NCBI GenBank assembly: GCA_902776415.1
Contig: CACYPY010000003.1
Coordinates: 1 to 64,000 of the forward strand
Reading direction: 5' to 3'
Length of the DNA: 64,000 nucleotides
From: an uncultured Ruminobacter sp.
GTDB taxonomy: Bacteria > Pseudomonadota > Gammaproteobacteria > Enterobacterales > Succinivibrionaceae
Part shown: piece by piece, positions 54,003-64,000 of the stretch
Layout: every line of letters begins with the position of its first letter
Position numbering within the stretch: position 1 is the stretch's first letter
Position numbers and translations under genes: made by a program
The notes under the pieces: generated by a model
Databases searched by the model: none
Told to the model about the DNA's origin: nothing
What the model saw: only the letters and a program-made list of their open reading frames with translations

Positions 54003-57000
54003 TCAGCCCAGAGCCTTTCTGGCGTTCCGGAAGGCCCGCATCCACGGGCTGTCCTCACCCCAGTCATCCGGGTGCCAGCTGTTGGACACGGTTCTTATGG
54101 TACGTTCCGGATGCGGCATCATAATGGTTACCCGGCCGTCGCGGGAAGCAAGTCCGGTAATGCCGAACGGGGAACCGTTCGGATTGAACGGATACTTCTC
54201 GGTAACGGCGCCGCGGTTATCCACAAAGCGCACTGCCACGAGACCGCTGTTCTGTACCTGATTCAGATGATCCTGATTCAGATATTCGGTACGTCCCTCG
54301 GCATGAGCCACAGCGATGGGCATTCTGGATCCGGCCATATCCGCAAAGAACAGGGATGGCGACTTCTGAATCTCCACCAGGCTGAAGCGGGCCTCAAAGC
54401 GATCGGACTCGTTTCTGACAAAGCGCGGCCAGAGGTCGGCCCCCGGAATGATATCCCTGAGGTTTGACATCATCTGACAGCCGTTGCAGACACCCAGAGC
54501 CAGGGTATCGGTTCTTTCAAAGAAGGCCTGGAACTCCGTTCTGGCTACCGGATTGAAGAGAATGCTCTTGGCCCAGCCCTCTCCGGCACCCAGCACATCG
54601 CCGTAGGAGAATCCGCCGCAGGCGGCAAGAGCCCTGAAATCCCGGAGAGACACTCTGCCGGACAGGATATCCGACATGTGCACATCCACACTCTCAAAAC
54701 CGGCCCGATCGAAAGCGGCAGCCATTTCGTTCTGGGAGTTCACGCCCTCCTCGCGCAGAATGGCAATCTTCGGAGCGGCACCTCTGGCAATATAGGGAGC
54801 GGCCACATCCTCTCTGACATCAAAGGTCAGGCTGACATTAAGGCCCGGATCGGCAACATCGGACTTGGCCTCGAATTCGCTTCTGGCGCAGTCCGGATTG
54901 TCGCGATATGCCTGCATTCTGTAGGTGGTTTCCGCCCAGACGGAACGGAAAAAGGATACCGGCTCGTTGATAATGTCGTTTCCGGCTCTTCTGAAAATAA
55001 GACGATTCTCATTATTGAGAACGCCCACGGTGTGAATGCAGTGCGCGAGACCGTGTCCGGAAAGAATGTTAAGCACGTCTTCCTTGTGAGCGGCCCGAAT
55101 CTGCAGCACCGCACCGGCTTCCTCGTTGAACAGCACCGCCAGATCATCAACACCCAGATCCCCGATCTCCACGGTAACACCGGTATGTCCGGCAAAGGCC
55201 ATTTCGGCAACGGTCACAAAGAGACCGCCGTCCGACTTGTCATGATATGCCAGAAGGAAGTTCTTCCGGTTCAGGAACTGCACGGCATCAAAGAAACCCC
55301 TGAGCTGGGAAGGATTCTCCACATCGGGGGTCTCCCTGCCGAGCTGCTTGTAAACCTGAGCCAGTGCCGAGGCGCCAAGACGGTTTTTACCCAGCCCCAG
55401 ATCCACATAGATAAGGACGGTATCACCCATATCGGTCCGGAGCTGCGGAGTTCTGGTGTTCCGCACATCCTCCACCCGGGCAAAAGCGGTAACGTTCAGG
55501 GACAGCGGAGCGGTTACCTCGCGGGCCACACCGTTTTCAGTCCATGTGGTCTTCATGGACATGGAATCCTTGCCCACCGGAATGGTAACACCCAGGGCCG
55601 GACAGAGCTCCTCGCCCACAGCCTTAACAGCCTCATAAAGGCCGGCATCCTCGCCGGGATGACCGGCAGCGGCCATCCAGTTTGCCGAGAGCTTGACGCG
55701 GGTGATATCGCCAATCTGAGCGGCGGCAATATTGGTAAGAGCTTCGGCCACGGCCATCCGGGCAGAGGCACCGTAGTTGAGAAGCGCCACCGGCGGACGC
55801 TCGCCCATGGCCACAGCCTCGCCGTTATAGGAATCATAGGAGGCTGCTGTTACTCCGCAGTCGGCCACCGGAACCTGCCACGGTCCCACCATCTGATCCC
55901 GGGTGACCAGACCGGTTACGGTACGGTCGCCGATGGTGATAAGGAAGGTCTTCTCGGCCACGGCCGGGAGACGGAGAATTCTCTCGGCGGCGGCACGCGG
56001 AGTAACACCCGAGAAATTAAGCTCCTTGCCCTGAGCCTTCAGGCTCGTGACATTCTTGTGCATTCTGGGAGGCTTGCCCAGAAGCACGTCGGTAGGCAGA
56101 TCAATCGGATTGTTGTCGAAGTGGCTGTCGTGGAGTCTGAGATGTCTCTCCGCGGTGGCAGTGCCCACTACAGCAAAACGAGCCCGCTCACGCTGACAGA
56201 TCTTCTCGAATTCCGGGAATTTCTCCTGACTTACCGCCAGCACATAGCGTTCCTGGGATTCATTGCACCAGAGCTCATAGGGAGACATGCCCGGCTCGTC
56301 ATTGGGAACCTTGCGGAGCTCGAAGTCACCGCCACGGTTTCCGTCGTTCACCAGCTCCGGAAGCGCATTGGAAAGGCCGCCGGCACCCACGTCATGAATA
56401 AAAAGAATGGGATTCTCCGCGCCCATGGAGGTACAGGCGTCAATAACCTCCTGACAGCGTCTTTCCATTTCCGGATTGTCACGCTGCACCGAGGCAAAAT
56501 CCAGATCCTCGGCTGACTGGCCGCTGGTCATGGAGGAGGCGGCGCCGCCGCCGAGACCGATGTTCATGGCCGGACCGCCCAGAACCACGATTTTGGCTCC
56601 GGCCGGAATCTCACCCTTGTTGATATGCTCGCTGCGGATATTGCCGAAACCGCCGGCCAGCATAATGGGCTTGTGATAGCCGCGGATCTCGTAGCCGTTA
56701 TGGCTGTCCACGGCTTCCTCATAGGTTCTGAAGTAGCCGTTGATGTTCGGACGCCCGAACTCGTTATTGAAGCCTGCGGCTCCTAAAGGACCGTCAATCA
56801 TGATGTCAAAGGCGGTGTCAATGCGTCCCGGTTTCCCGAAGTCGGTTTCCCAGGGCTGCACAAATCCCGGAATTCTGAGATTTGATACCGAAAACCCGCA
56901 GATGCCGGCCTTGGGCTTGGAGCCGACACCGGTGGCACCCTCGTCGCGGATTTCGCCGCCGGAACCGGTGGCTGCTCCGGGATAGGGAGAAATGGCGGTA

Positions 57001-57887
57001 GGATGATTGTGGGTCTCCACCTTCATCAGAATCTGCACCGGCTCCTCATGATAGCTGAACACATGGGTTACCGGGTCCGGAAAGAATCTGCCGGCCACGG
57101 AGCCTTCCATGACGGCGGCGTTGTCCTTGTAGGCACTGTAAATATAGTCATGGTTGCAGTCATAGGTGTTCCTGATCATCCTGAACAGCGACTTGTCCTG
57201 CTTCACGCCGTCAATAACCCAGTCGGCATTGAACACCTTGTGACGACAGTGCTCGGAATTGGCCTGAGCAAACATGTAAAGCTCCACGTCATTGGGGTTT
57301 CTGCCAAGTTCGGTGAAGCTTTTGACGAGGTAATTCATTTCATCATCGGAAAGAGCCAGTCCCAGTTCCACGTTGGCCTTTTCCAAAGCGGCCTTGCCCT
57401 GCCCCAGCACGTCCACGGAGGTCATGGGCTTCGGATCCTGCTTCTGGAACAGCTGTGCGGCAGCTTCCGGACTGTCCATAACATATTCCATCATCCGGTC
57501 ATGAATCAGGGGCAGAATCCCGGCACGGTTTCCGGCATCCTCTCCTTCTATATAGTAGGCAATGCCGCGCTCCAGACGATCAACGGACGGAAGTCCGCAG
57601 TTGTGAGCAATGTCTGTTGCCTTGGAGGACCACGGCGAAATGGTACCCGGTCTCGGGGTTACCAGATACAGCGTGCCCCGGAGTTCCTTTTCGGAAATGC
57701 GAGGGCCGTAGGTCAGAATCTTGCCGAGGATATCCTTCTCGCTGTCGGACAGCGGCGAGGAAAGACTGGCAAAATGCACATATTCGGCATAAACGGAGGT
57801 GATTTTCAGACCTTTTTCCGCAAACCCCTGAAGGAGTTTCTTCACACGGAATTCAGAAAGAGCGGGCGCTCCACGTAAAATTTCCAT
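54003..57887 (-). CDS. purL: Phosphoribosylformylglycinamidine synthase
   Basis: A 1294-residue single-chain enzyme (E. coli 1295) converting FGAR to FGAM with glutamine and ATP. N-terminal PurS-like domain, two AIRS-type halves, and a C-terminal class I glutaminase with nucleophile in [12 protein letters not shown] and the His/Glu pair in [11 protein letters not shown] 57887 ([13 protein letters not shown]) matches the family start; the TTG two codons upstream is not needed. The ribosome binding site is weak (GAG). Confidence 0.97.
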   Translation of the reverse strand: MEILRGAPALSEFRVKKLLQGFAEKGLKITSVYAEYVHFASLSSPLSDSEKDILGKILTYGPRISEKELRGTLYLVTPRPGTISPWSSKATDIAHNCGLPSVDRLERGIAYYIEGEDAGNRAGILPLIHDRMMEYVMDSPEAAAQLFQKQDPKPMTSVDVLGQGKAALEKANVELGLALSDDEMNYLVKSFTELGRNPNDVELYMFAQANSEHCRHKVFNADWVIDGVKQDKSLFRMIRNTYDCNHDYIYSAYKDNAAVMEGSVAGRFFPDPVTHVFSYHEEPVQILMKVETHNHPTAISPYPGAATGSGGEIRDEGATGVGSKPKAGICGFSVSNLRIPGFVQPWETDFGKPGRIDTAFDIMIDGPLGAAGFNNEFGRPNINGYFRTYEEAVDSHNGYEIRGYHKPIMLAGGFGNIRSEHINKGEIPAGAKIVVLGGPAMNIGLGGGAASSMTSGQSAEDLDFASVQRDNPEMERRCQEVIDACTSMGAENPILFIHDVGAGGLSNALPELVNDGNRGGDFELRKVPNDEPGMSPYELWCNESQERYVLAVSQEKFPEFEKICQRERARFAVVGTATAERHLRLHDSHFDNNPIDLPTDVLLGKPPRMHKNVTSLKAQGKELNFSGVTPRAAAERILRLPAVAEKTFLITIGDRTVTGLVTRDQMVGPWQVPVADCGVTAASYDSYNGEAVAMGERPPVALLNYGASARMAVAEALTNIAAAQIGDITRVKLSANWMAAAGHPGEDAGLYEAVKAVGEELCPALGVTIPVGKDSMSMKTTWTENGVAREVTAPLSLNVTAFARVEDVRNTRTPQLRTDMGDTVLIYVDLGLGKNRLGASALAQVYKQLGRETPDVENPSQLRGFFDAVQFLNRKNFLLAYHDKSDGGLFVTVAEMAFAGHTGVTVEIGDLGVDDLAVLFNEEAGAVLQIRAAHKEDVLNILSGHGLAHCIHTVGVLNNENRLIFRRAGNDIINEPVSFFRSVWAETTYRMQAYRDNPDCARSEFEAKSDVADPGLNVSLTFDVREDVAAPYIARGAAPKIAILREEGVNSQNEMAAAFDRAGFESVDVHMSDILSGRVSLRDFRALAACGGFSYGDVLGAGEGWAKSILFNPVARTEFQAFFERTDTLALGVCNGCQMMSNLRDIIPGADLWPRFVRNESDRFEARFSLVEIQKSPSLFFADMAGSRMPIAVAHAEGRTEYLNQDHLNQVQNSGLVAVRFVDNRGAVTEKYPFNPNGSPFGITGLASRDGRVTIMMPHPERTIRTVSNSWHPDDWGEDSPWMRAFRNARKALG

Positions 57888-57965
57888 TATCAATTCTCAA
57901 AACAGGTGAACAGAGATGCTCAAAGAGCTGGATACGACCCTGGGGGATCGCTGCATGACAATGCA

Positions 57966-57994
57966 ATTATAGTGAACTTGCGCACAAAAATAAA
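57966..57994 (-). promoter_or_regulatory. Possible promoter of purL
   Basis: Minus-strand TTTATT (57994-57989), 17 bases, perfect TATAAT (57971-57966). The -35 is weak. The gap 57888-58223 otherwise holds only the promoter of the small gene at 58224. Confidence 0.4.
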
Positions 57995-58151
57995 GACAGG
58001 ACATTACAGCAGGAGACCGGCACAATCAGGACGGCACACTTCAGGAAAGCGGGCACGCCGGGCCTGTCCGAAAGTTCTCCTTAAGTGCGTCTCCGGAAAA
58101 ACAGCAAGGCGCCGGACACCGGAAAGTCCCCCCCGGGCATCAGGTACTCCG

Positions 58152-58180
58152 TTGTAACTCCTTTCTCAAAGTCGTAAAAT
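58152..58180 (+). promoter_or_regulatory. Promoter of the 45-codon Arg-rich gene
   Basis: TTGTAA (58152-58157), 17 bases, TAAAAT (58175-58180). The predicted start near 58187 is about 37 bases before GTG 58224. Confidence 0.5.
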
Positions 58181-58223
58181 ACCCCGCAAAATTCCCGCAG
58201 ACTATTAAGGAAGGAGGCATTCC

Positions 58224-58361
58224 GTGCAGAGAACAAGAAGATTGATGCGTCCTCTGGCGAACCGCATCTCAAGACACCGCAACCCGCTTTTGCTACAGAA
58301 AAAAAGAAACCGCCAGAGAAGACACGTTCTGTACACCATTCATATCGAGAACGGCTTCTAG
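58224..58361 (+). CDS. Arg-rich 45-residue small protein
   Basis: GTG start at 58224, stop TAG at 58359. GGAGG in an extended AAGGAAGGAGG lies six bases upstream. The product starts MQRTRRLMRPLANRISRHRN, continues with LLLQKKRNRQRRH and ends VLYTIHIENGF. About a quarter of the residues are Arg, with Lys and His besides, so it is highly basic, as in ribosome- or nucleic-acid-binding small proteins. Promoter upstream and terminator 12 bases after the stop make it an independent unit. I do not recognise the family. A leader-peptide role is less likely, because a strong terminator separates it from gdhA. Confidence 0.65.
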   Translation: MQRTRRLMRPLANRISRHRNPLLLQKKRNRQRRHVLYTIHIENGF

Positions 58362-58373
58362 CTCATCTCACAG

Positions 58374-58397
58374 AGGAACCTCCGGGTTCCTTTTTTC
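58374..58397 (+). terminator. Terminator after the small Arg-rich gene
   Basis: AGGAACC (58374-58380), TCCG loop, GGTTCCT (58385-58391), then T5. Confidence 0.8.
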
Positions 58398-60336
<1,939 letters not shown>

Positions 60337-60365
60337 CAGCTAAACCAGACAGTTTCTGACATGTC

Positions 60366-60395
60366 AGAGGGGTTCTCCGGAGCCCCTCTTTTTTT
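60366..60395 (+). terminator. Terminator after gdhA
   Basis: AGAGGGG (60366-60372) and CCCCTCT (60383-60389) with inner pairing, followed by T6. Confidence 0.85.
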
Positions 60396-60821
60396 GTCCC
60401 CGAATTCAGCTCTCCGACCAGCGGGCGCCCCGGGATAATGATTGACGAGAGAATCCGGGCAGCAGATACGGCAAGGAGCCGAACAGGTTGAGATACGGTC
60501 AGCCCTGATCCCGGACCTTGAACTCAGAACTCCTTTTGAGGCCATAACCGTCCTGCCTGTAAGGCTGCGGAAACAATCACGGAGATTCATATCCGGTTCT
60601 GCCTCACCGGGCGGAACTAACCAAAGGGGATCGTTGCGATATCAAAACGGTGGCTGAAGAAGTTTAAGGAATCGAAAATCAGTGACTTTATACGGAAGGA
60701 GCTTCCGTGAATGGCTACTCCCCTTTACCCCCTGAAGCTTGTTTCGCCCTCCATGTGCAAAAATGACATGAGGAGACCGTCAGAAACCGCCCGAAACAGA
60801 AAATCCGGGACGCAAAAGCTG
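60396..60821. other. Gene-free gap after gdhA with a gene-end fragment
   Basis: No intact gene. The segment 60622-60710 is an open fragment described separately. Confidence 0.45.
60622..60710 (+). pseudogene. Gene-end fragment similar to 22066-22140
   Basis: An open frame without a start, ending KRWLKKFKESKISDFIRKELP and a stop. The nucleotide core aagaagtttaaggaatcgaa parallels atcagtttgaagaatcgaaa at 22108-22127. It could be the remains of the same accessory gene. Confidence 0.3.
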
Positions 60822-61223
60822 TCAGTGCAGCTGGTTCCCGTCGGTGTAATACCATTTTCCTCCGGTTCTGACATAATTGGCGACTTCGTGTATATAGTCA
60901 AACCGGGTGCCTGCCCGGAGTCTTGCGATATACTCCACCACCCCGGTGTCTCCCGTGATTTCCTCCCGGAGAATCTCCAGCCGGGTCAGCTTGATCTTCT
61001 TGTAATCCGAAACCATAAACCGGCCCGGAACCGCCGGACAGAAATCCGGATGCCAGGAATTCTTCACATAATCCCCGTTCAAAAGGGCATAGGCGGTATA
61101 GCGCCCCCGGAGAAGCTCCGCCGGATTTTCAGCCTGGCGCTTTCCGGAATGCAACTCCTCGCAGCATTCCCGGTAGGATTTCCCGCTCCCGCAGGGACAT
61201 TTGGTCAAATCATACTTCTGCAT
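60822..61223 (-). CDS. YchJ-family (UPF0225) protein, short form
   Basis: A 133-residue protein with an N-terminal SEC-C zinc motif CPCGSGKSYRECC and a YchJ core (RGRYTAYALLNGDYVKNSWHP, then GKWYYTDGN). E. coli YchJ has 152 residues and a second SEC-C motif at its C-terminus, which is missing here. The start lies 5 bases after the der stop, so it is likely cotranscribed with der. Function unknown; SEC-C motifs bind zinc and often ribosomes or SecB. Confidence 0.88.
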   Translation of the reverse strand: MQKYDLTKCPCGSGKSYRECCEELHSGKRQAENPAELLRGRYTAYALLNGDYVKNSWHPDFCPAVPGRFMVSDYKKIKLTRLEILREEITGDTGVVEYIARLRAGTRFDYIHEVANYVRTGGKWYYTDGNQLH

Positions 61224-61228
61224 GCCGC

Positions 61229-62863
61229 TTATCCCTTTTTGGCTGCCTTTCTCTTTTTGGACATCACAAACTTCATCAGCCGTCGCTTGGCGCGGATCTG
61301 GCTCTGGGTAAGTCTGTTCTTCTTGTTTTCATAAGGGTTGTCCCCCTCATGAAACTCCAGACTTACCGGAGTGCCCACGATTTTAAGACTCTCCCGGAAA
61401 TAATTGGTAAGATACCGCTTGTAGGAATCTGTAAGATCCCGGGTCTTGTTGCCGTGAATGATAATGCGGGGCGGATTGTAGCCGCCGGCATGGGCATATT
61501 TAAGCTTGATGCGCCGGCCGCCGGACATGGGAGGCTCCAGCTGTCTTACTGCCATTTCCAGAATCCGGTTCAGTCTGGATGTACCTACCCTGGTGGTGGC
61601 CGAAGCATAGGCTCTCCTGATGGAATCAAACAGATTGCCCACTCCGGTACCATGCAGCGCGGAAATGAAATGCACCTCCGCAAAATCCACAAATCCCAGC
61701 CGGAGATTAAGTTCGTTCTTTATTTTCTCCTTCACATCCTGAGTCAGGCCATCCCACTTGTTAACGGCGATAACCAGTGCCCTGCCCGACTGGATAATAA
61801 AGCTCAGGAGGCTGAGATCCTGATCGGTGACTCCGGCATTGGCATCAATTACCAGCAGGGCCACATTGCAGTCCTCGATGGCCTGCAGGGTTTTCACTAC
61901 CGAAAACTTTTCCACAGCCACGGTAACCTTCTTGCGCTTTCTGACTCCGGCGGTGTCGATGACTATGTAATGCTCCCGATCGCGATCCAGAGGAATATAA
62001 ATGGAATCACGGGTGGTTCCGGGCTGGTCGTACACCACCACCCGATCCTCTCCCAGCATTCTGTTGGTAAGGGTGGACTTACCCACGTTAGGGCGGCCCA
62101 CAATGGCAAACTTCACCGGAAGATCCGCAAAGGGAACCTCCTCATCTCCGGAGTCCCGATCCTCCGGAGAGACCCCGGCATTGTCACCGGCCGTCACAGA
62201 GGCATCCTCCTGACCGGTCTTGTGCCGCTGCTTCCACTCATACCAGTTAAAGCCGCCGGCCTCCTTGTCCACCGGAACATTGTCCAGGAAGTCAAAGCCC
62301 TTCTCCCACTCCAGCGCCTCCGGATCGTCAAAGGGTCCGGGCTCGAAACGCGGCTTTTCGGAATCCTCGTTAAGAACCGGAGCCAGCACCTCGTCCAAAA
62401 GGATCCCCACCCCGCGGCCGTGCTCGGCGGCAATGGGGTAGATTTCACCGGAAAGTCCCAGGGCATAGAATTCGCCGATAGCCACATCCGGATCCATGCC
62501 GTCCACCTTGTTGGCCACGACGGTAACCTTCTTCTGCTGCTTTCTGACATAGTCGGCAATCATGTAGTCCCCGGCGGAGATCCCGAACTTCGCATCCACC
62601 AAAAACAGCACCAGATCCGCTTCGTCAATGGCCAGAAGGGACTGCTCCGCCATATGGGTTTCAATGCCTTCCTCGCTGCCGTCAATACCGCCGGTATCAA
62701 TAAGGATATATTCATGATCCTGATACATGGCACGCCCGTATTTGCGGTCCCTGGTAAGTCCCGGAAAATCCGCCACAAGAGCATCCCTGGTTTTGGTAAG
62801 ACGGTTAAAAAGAGTAGATTTGCCTACATTCGGCCGCCCTACAAGAGCCACTACTTTTGTCAT
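61229..62863 (-). CDS. der: Ribosome-assembly GTPase Der (EngA)
   Basis: A 544-residue double GTPase needed for 50S maturation. Both G domains begin with the P-loop [10 protein letters not shown] and include DTGG/DTAG and NKxD-type motifs (NKVDG, NKWDG); a KH-like C-terminal domain ends in a basic tail [17 protein letters not shown]. It is about 55 residues longer than E. coli Der (490), chiefly from an acidic linker between the G domains (about 180-255). AAGGAAAC precedes the ATG. Downstream of bamB, as in E. coli. Confidence 0.95.
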   Translation of the reverse strand: MTKVVALVGRPNVGKSTLFNRLTKTRDALVADFPGLTRDRKYGRAMYQDHEYILIDTGGIDGSEEGIETHMAEQSLLAIDEADLVLFLVDAKFGISAGDYMIADYVRKQQKKVTVVANKVDGMDPDVAIGEFYALGLSGEIYPIAAEHGRGVGILLDEVLAPVLNEDSEKPRFEPGPFDDPEALEWEKGFDFLDNVPVDKEAGGFNWYEWKQRHKTGQEDASVTAGDNAGVSPEDRDSGDEEVPFADLPVKFAIVGRPNVGKSTLTNRMLGEDRVVVYDQPGTTRDSIYIPLDRDREHYIVIDTAGVRKRKKVTVAVEKFSVVKTLQAIEDCNVALLVIDANAGVTDQDLSLLSFIIQSGRALVIAVNKWDGLTQDVKEKIKNELNLRLGFVDFAEVHFISALHGTGVGNLFDSIRRAYASATTRVGTSRLNRILEMAVRQLEPPMSGGRRIKLKYAHAGGYNPPRIIIHGNKTRDLTDSYKRYLTNYFRESLKIVGTPVSLEFHEGDNPYENKKNRLTQSQIRAKRRLMKFVMSKKRKAAKKG

Positions 62864-62932
62864 GAACTGTTTCCTTTTAAAAATAACGGAGGCTCCGATC
62901 CGAAGACCGGAACCCTAGAAAACCGCGCCGCA

Positions 62933-64000
62933 CTAGTCCTGATCCCCGGAATCCCGCTTTTCCCTGACCGCGTAAAGATTGCCGTTTCTGGTAACCACGT
63001 ACACGGTATCGTCATCCGCCACCGGAGCGGTATAGATTCCGGAACTGTTAAGCTGCAGCTTGGCCCGGAAATCTCCCGTGGCACTGTCCAGCCAGTAAAG
63101 ATAACCCTCATAGTCTCCCACCACCACGTAGCTTCCGGCATAGGCCGGACCGGTGACATTCCGGTAGGTCAGGCGGGTATTGCTCCAGCGTTCGGAGCCG
63201 TCAGTGCGGATCACCGCATAAACATGGCCGGACTGATCCGTAATGGCAATGTCACTCAGGTCATACGCCGGGGTGGCCACCGACGAATACTGTCTTACCC
63301 ACATGGGGCGGGTGGGATTCTGCAGACTGAGCCCCTGAAACTGACCGTTCAGCGCAATCACGTAAAGCTCGTCGCTGATAACCACCGGCGAGGCGTTAAC
63401 ATCATTAAGCCGGGCCAGTCTGGTGGAGCCATGGGGAACGCCCACCTTGATCTGATTCAAGAGCACCCCGCGTTCCTGATTGACAATGTTGAGCTTGCCG
63501 TCGGAGGTTCCGTAAAAAACCACTGCCCCCTGTACCGGCACCGGAGCGGAGTCCCCCCGCACCGCAAACTGGGCGGAGTCGTCTCCCGTGGCCCAGAGCC
63601 GGGAACCGTCCTGAGCGTTAAGCGCAAAGAGCTGTCCATGGGATGACAGCACAAAAACCCGATCCCCGTCCGCGGCCGGAGCGGTCAGGATCTCCTCGCC
63701 TGTGAAGTGCTTCCAGAGGAGCTCGCCATTCACGCCGTCCACGGCATAAACCCAGCCGTTTTCGCTGGCCAGAAGCACCAGCGAGGTATCAAAGTCCTCC
63801 CGGACCGTGATGCCTCCGGAAATCCTGGCAGATCGGCGATCGTCATTTTCATCCTCATCATCCAGATCCAGATGCCAGAGCCGGCTGCCGTCCTTCTTGT
63901 CGAAGGCATAAACATCGCCGTTGCGGGAAGCCGCATAGACCCGTTCCCCGTCAAAGGCCGGATGCAGCGCGGAATAGAATCTGCCGACTCCGGATCCCAC
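62933..64000 (-). CDS. bamB: Outer-membrane assembly protein BamB, 3' part
   Basis: 355 codons open from the right edge to TAG at 62933; the signal peptide and first about 40-50 residues are outside. The visible part is a beta-propeller with PQQ-type blades, each with a run such as RVYAASRNGDVYAFDKKDGS or DTVYVVTRNGNLYAV. An acidic insertion DLDDEDENDDR occurs between early blades. It acts with BamA, BamC and other BAM subunits in outer-membrane protein insertion. bamB-der order is conserved. Confidence 0.93.
   Translation of the reverse strand: MGSGVGRFYSALHPAFDGERVYAASRNGDVYAFDKKDGSRLWHLDLDDEDENDDRRSARISGGITVREDFDTSLVLLASENGWVYAVDGVNGELLWKHFTGEEILTAPAADGDRVFVLSSHGQLFALNAQDGSRLWATGDDSAQFAVRGDSAPVPVQGAVVFYGTSDGKLNIVNQERGVLLNQIKVGVPHGSTRLARLNDVNASPVVISDELYVIALNGQFQGLSLQNPTRPMWVRQYSSVATPAYDLSDIAITDQSGHVYAVIRTDGSERWSNTRLTYRNVTGPAYAGSYVVVGDYEGYLYWLDSATGDFRAKLQLNSSGIYTAPVADDDTVYVVTRNGNLYAVREKRDSGDQD

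Noticed and set aside
61349-63646. 765-codon plus-strand open frame opposite der and bamB
   Set aside because: Antisense shadow crossing the gap between two conserved genes.

Overview
The window is chromosomal DNA of a gammaproteobacterium. The evidence is conserved gene order: bamC-purC, fnr-uspE, lpxK-kdsB, pheS-pheT and bamB-der, plus gammaproteobacterial-type PlsB, ArgA, lysine-type LysC, GlnS, PurL and GdhA and an FlrB/FlrC-type flagellar regulator pair. The ammonium-assimilating GdhA, single acetate kinase, FNR and polar-flagellum regulators would suit an anaerobic, motile Aeromonadales/Succinivibrionaceae-like host. That placement is inference. Coding regions are fairly GC-rich; three stretches (about 21.9-24.9, 51.3-52.6 and 58.4-59.0 kb) are clearly more AT-rich.

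Layout. 0-4 kb: the start of an FkbH-like HAD gene running off the left edge and a YdiJ-type FAD/Fe-S dehydrogenase. 4.1-11 kb: a tight four-gene SMC operon of MukBEF/Wadjet type in the order SMC, MukE-like, kleisin, Toprim nuclease. This is the clearest candidate defence system here. 11-21.7 kb: a cold-shock/zinc-ribbon protein, cysE, fieF, plsB, a FliL-like exported protein, glnS, two unknown small genes, bamC and purC. 21.7-24.9 kb: tRNA-Thr(CGT) followed by an AT-rich accessory stretch with a class II Fic protein and a geometrically regular triple operator. 24.9-34.5 kb: maoP-like gene, argA, lysC under a lysine riboswitch, a BI-1 family membrane protein, lpxK-kdsB, fnr, uspE, ttcA. 34.6-43.9 kb: a DUF5710-like protein, pheST, a degenerate GGDEF/EAL membrane protein, an ICMT-like methyltransferase, ackA. 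44-53.8 kb: waaA, waaF, flrC, a secreted ankyrin protein, dinJ-yafQ, two tandem 27-codon genes, flrB. 54-64 kb: purL, a free-standing 45-codon Arg-rich gene, gdhA, a YchJ-like gene, der and the 3' part of bamB.

Functional themes. Envelope assembly is covered by plsB, lpxK, kdsB, waaA, waaF, bamB and bamC, amino-acid and nitrogen metabolism by cysE, argA, lysC and gdhA, and purine synthesis by purC and purL. Flagellar control is represented by flrB and flrC, which are separated here by about 5 kb containing the ankyrin gene, a toxin-antitoxin pair and the tandem micro-genes. The most novel-looking items are the SMC-first Wadjet-like operon, the duplicated 27-residue peptide genes with hairpins, the 45-residue Arg-rich gene with its own promoter, ribosome binding site and terminator, and the three equal-geometry inverted repeats in front of fic.
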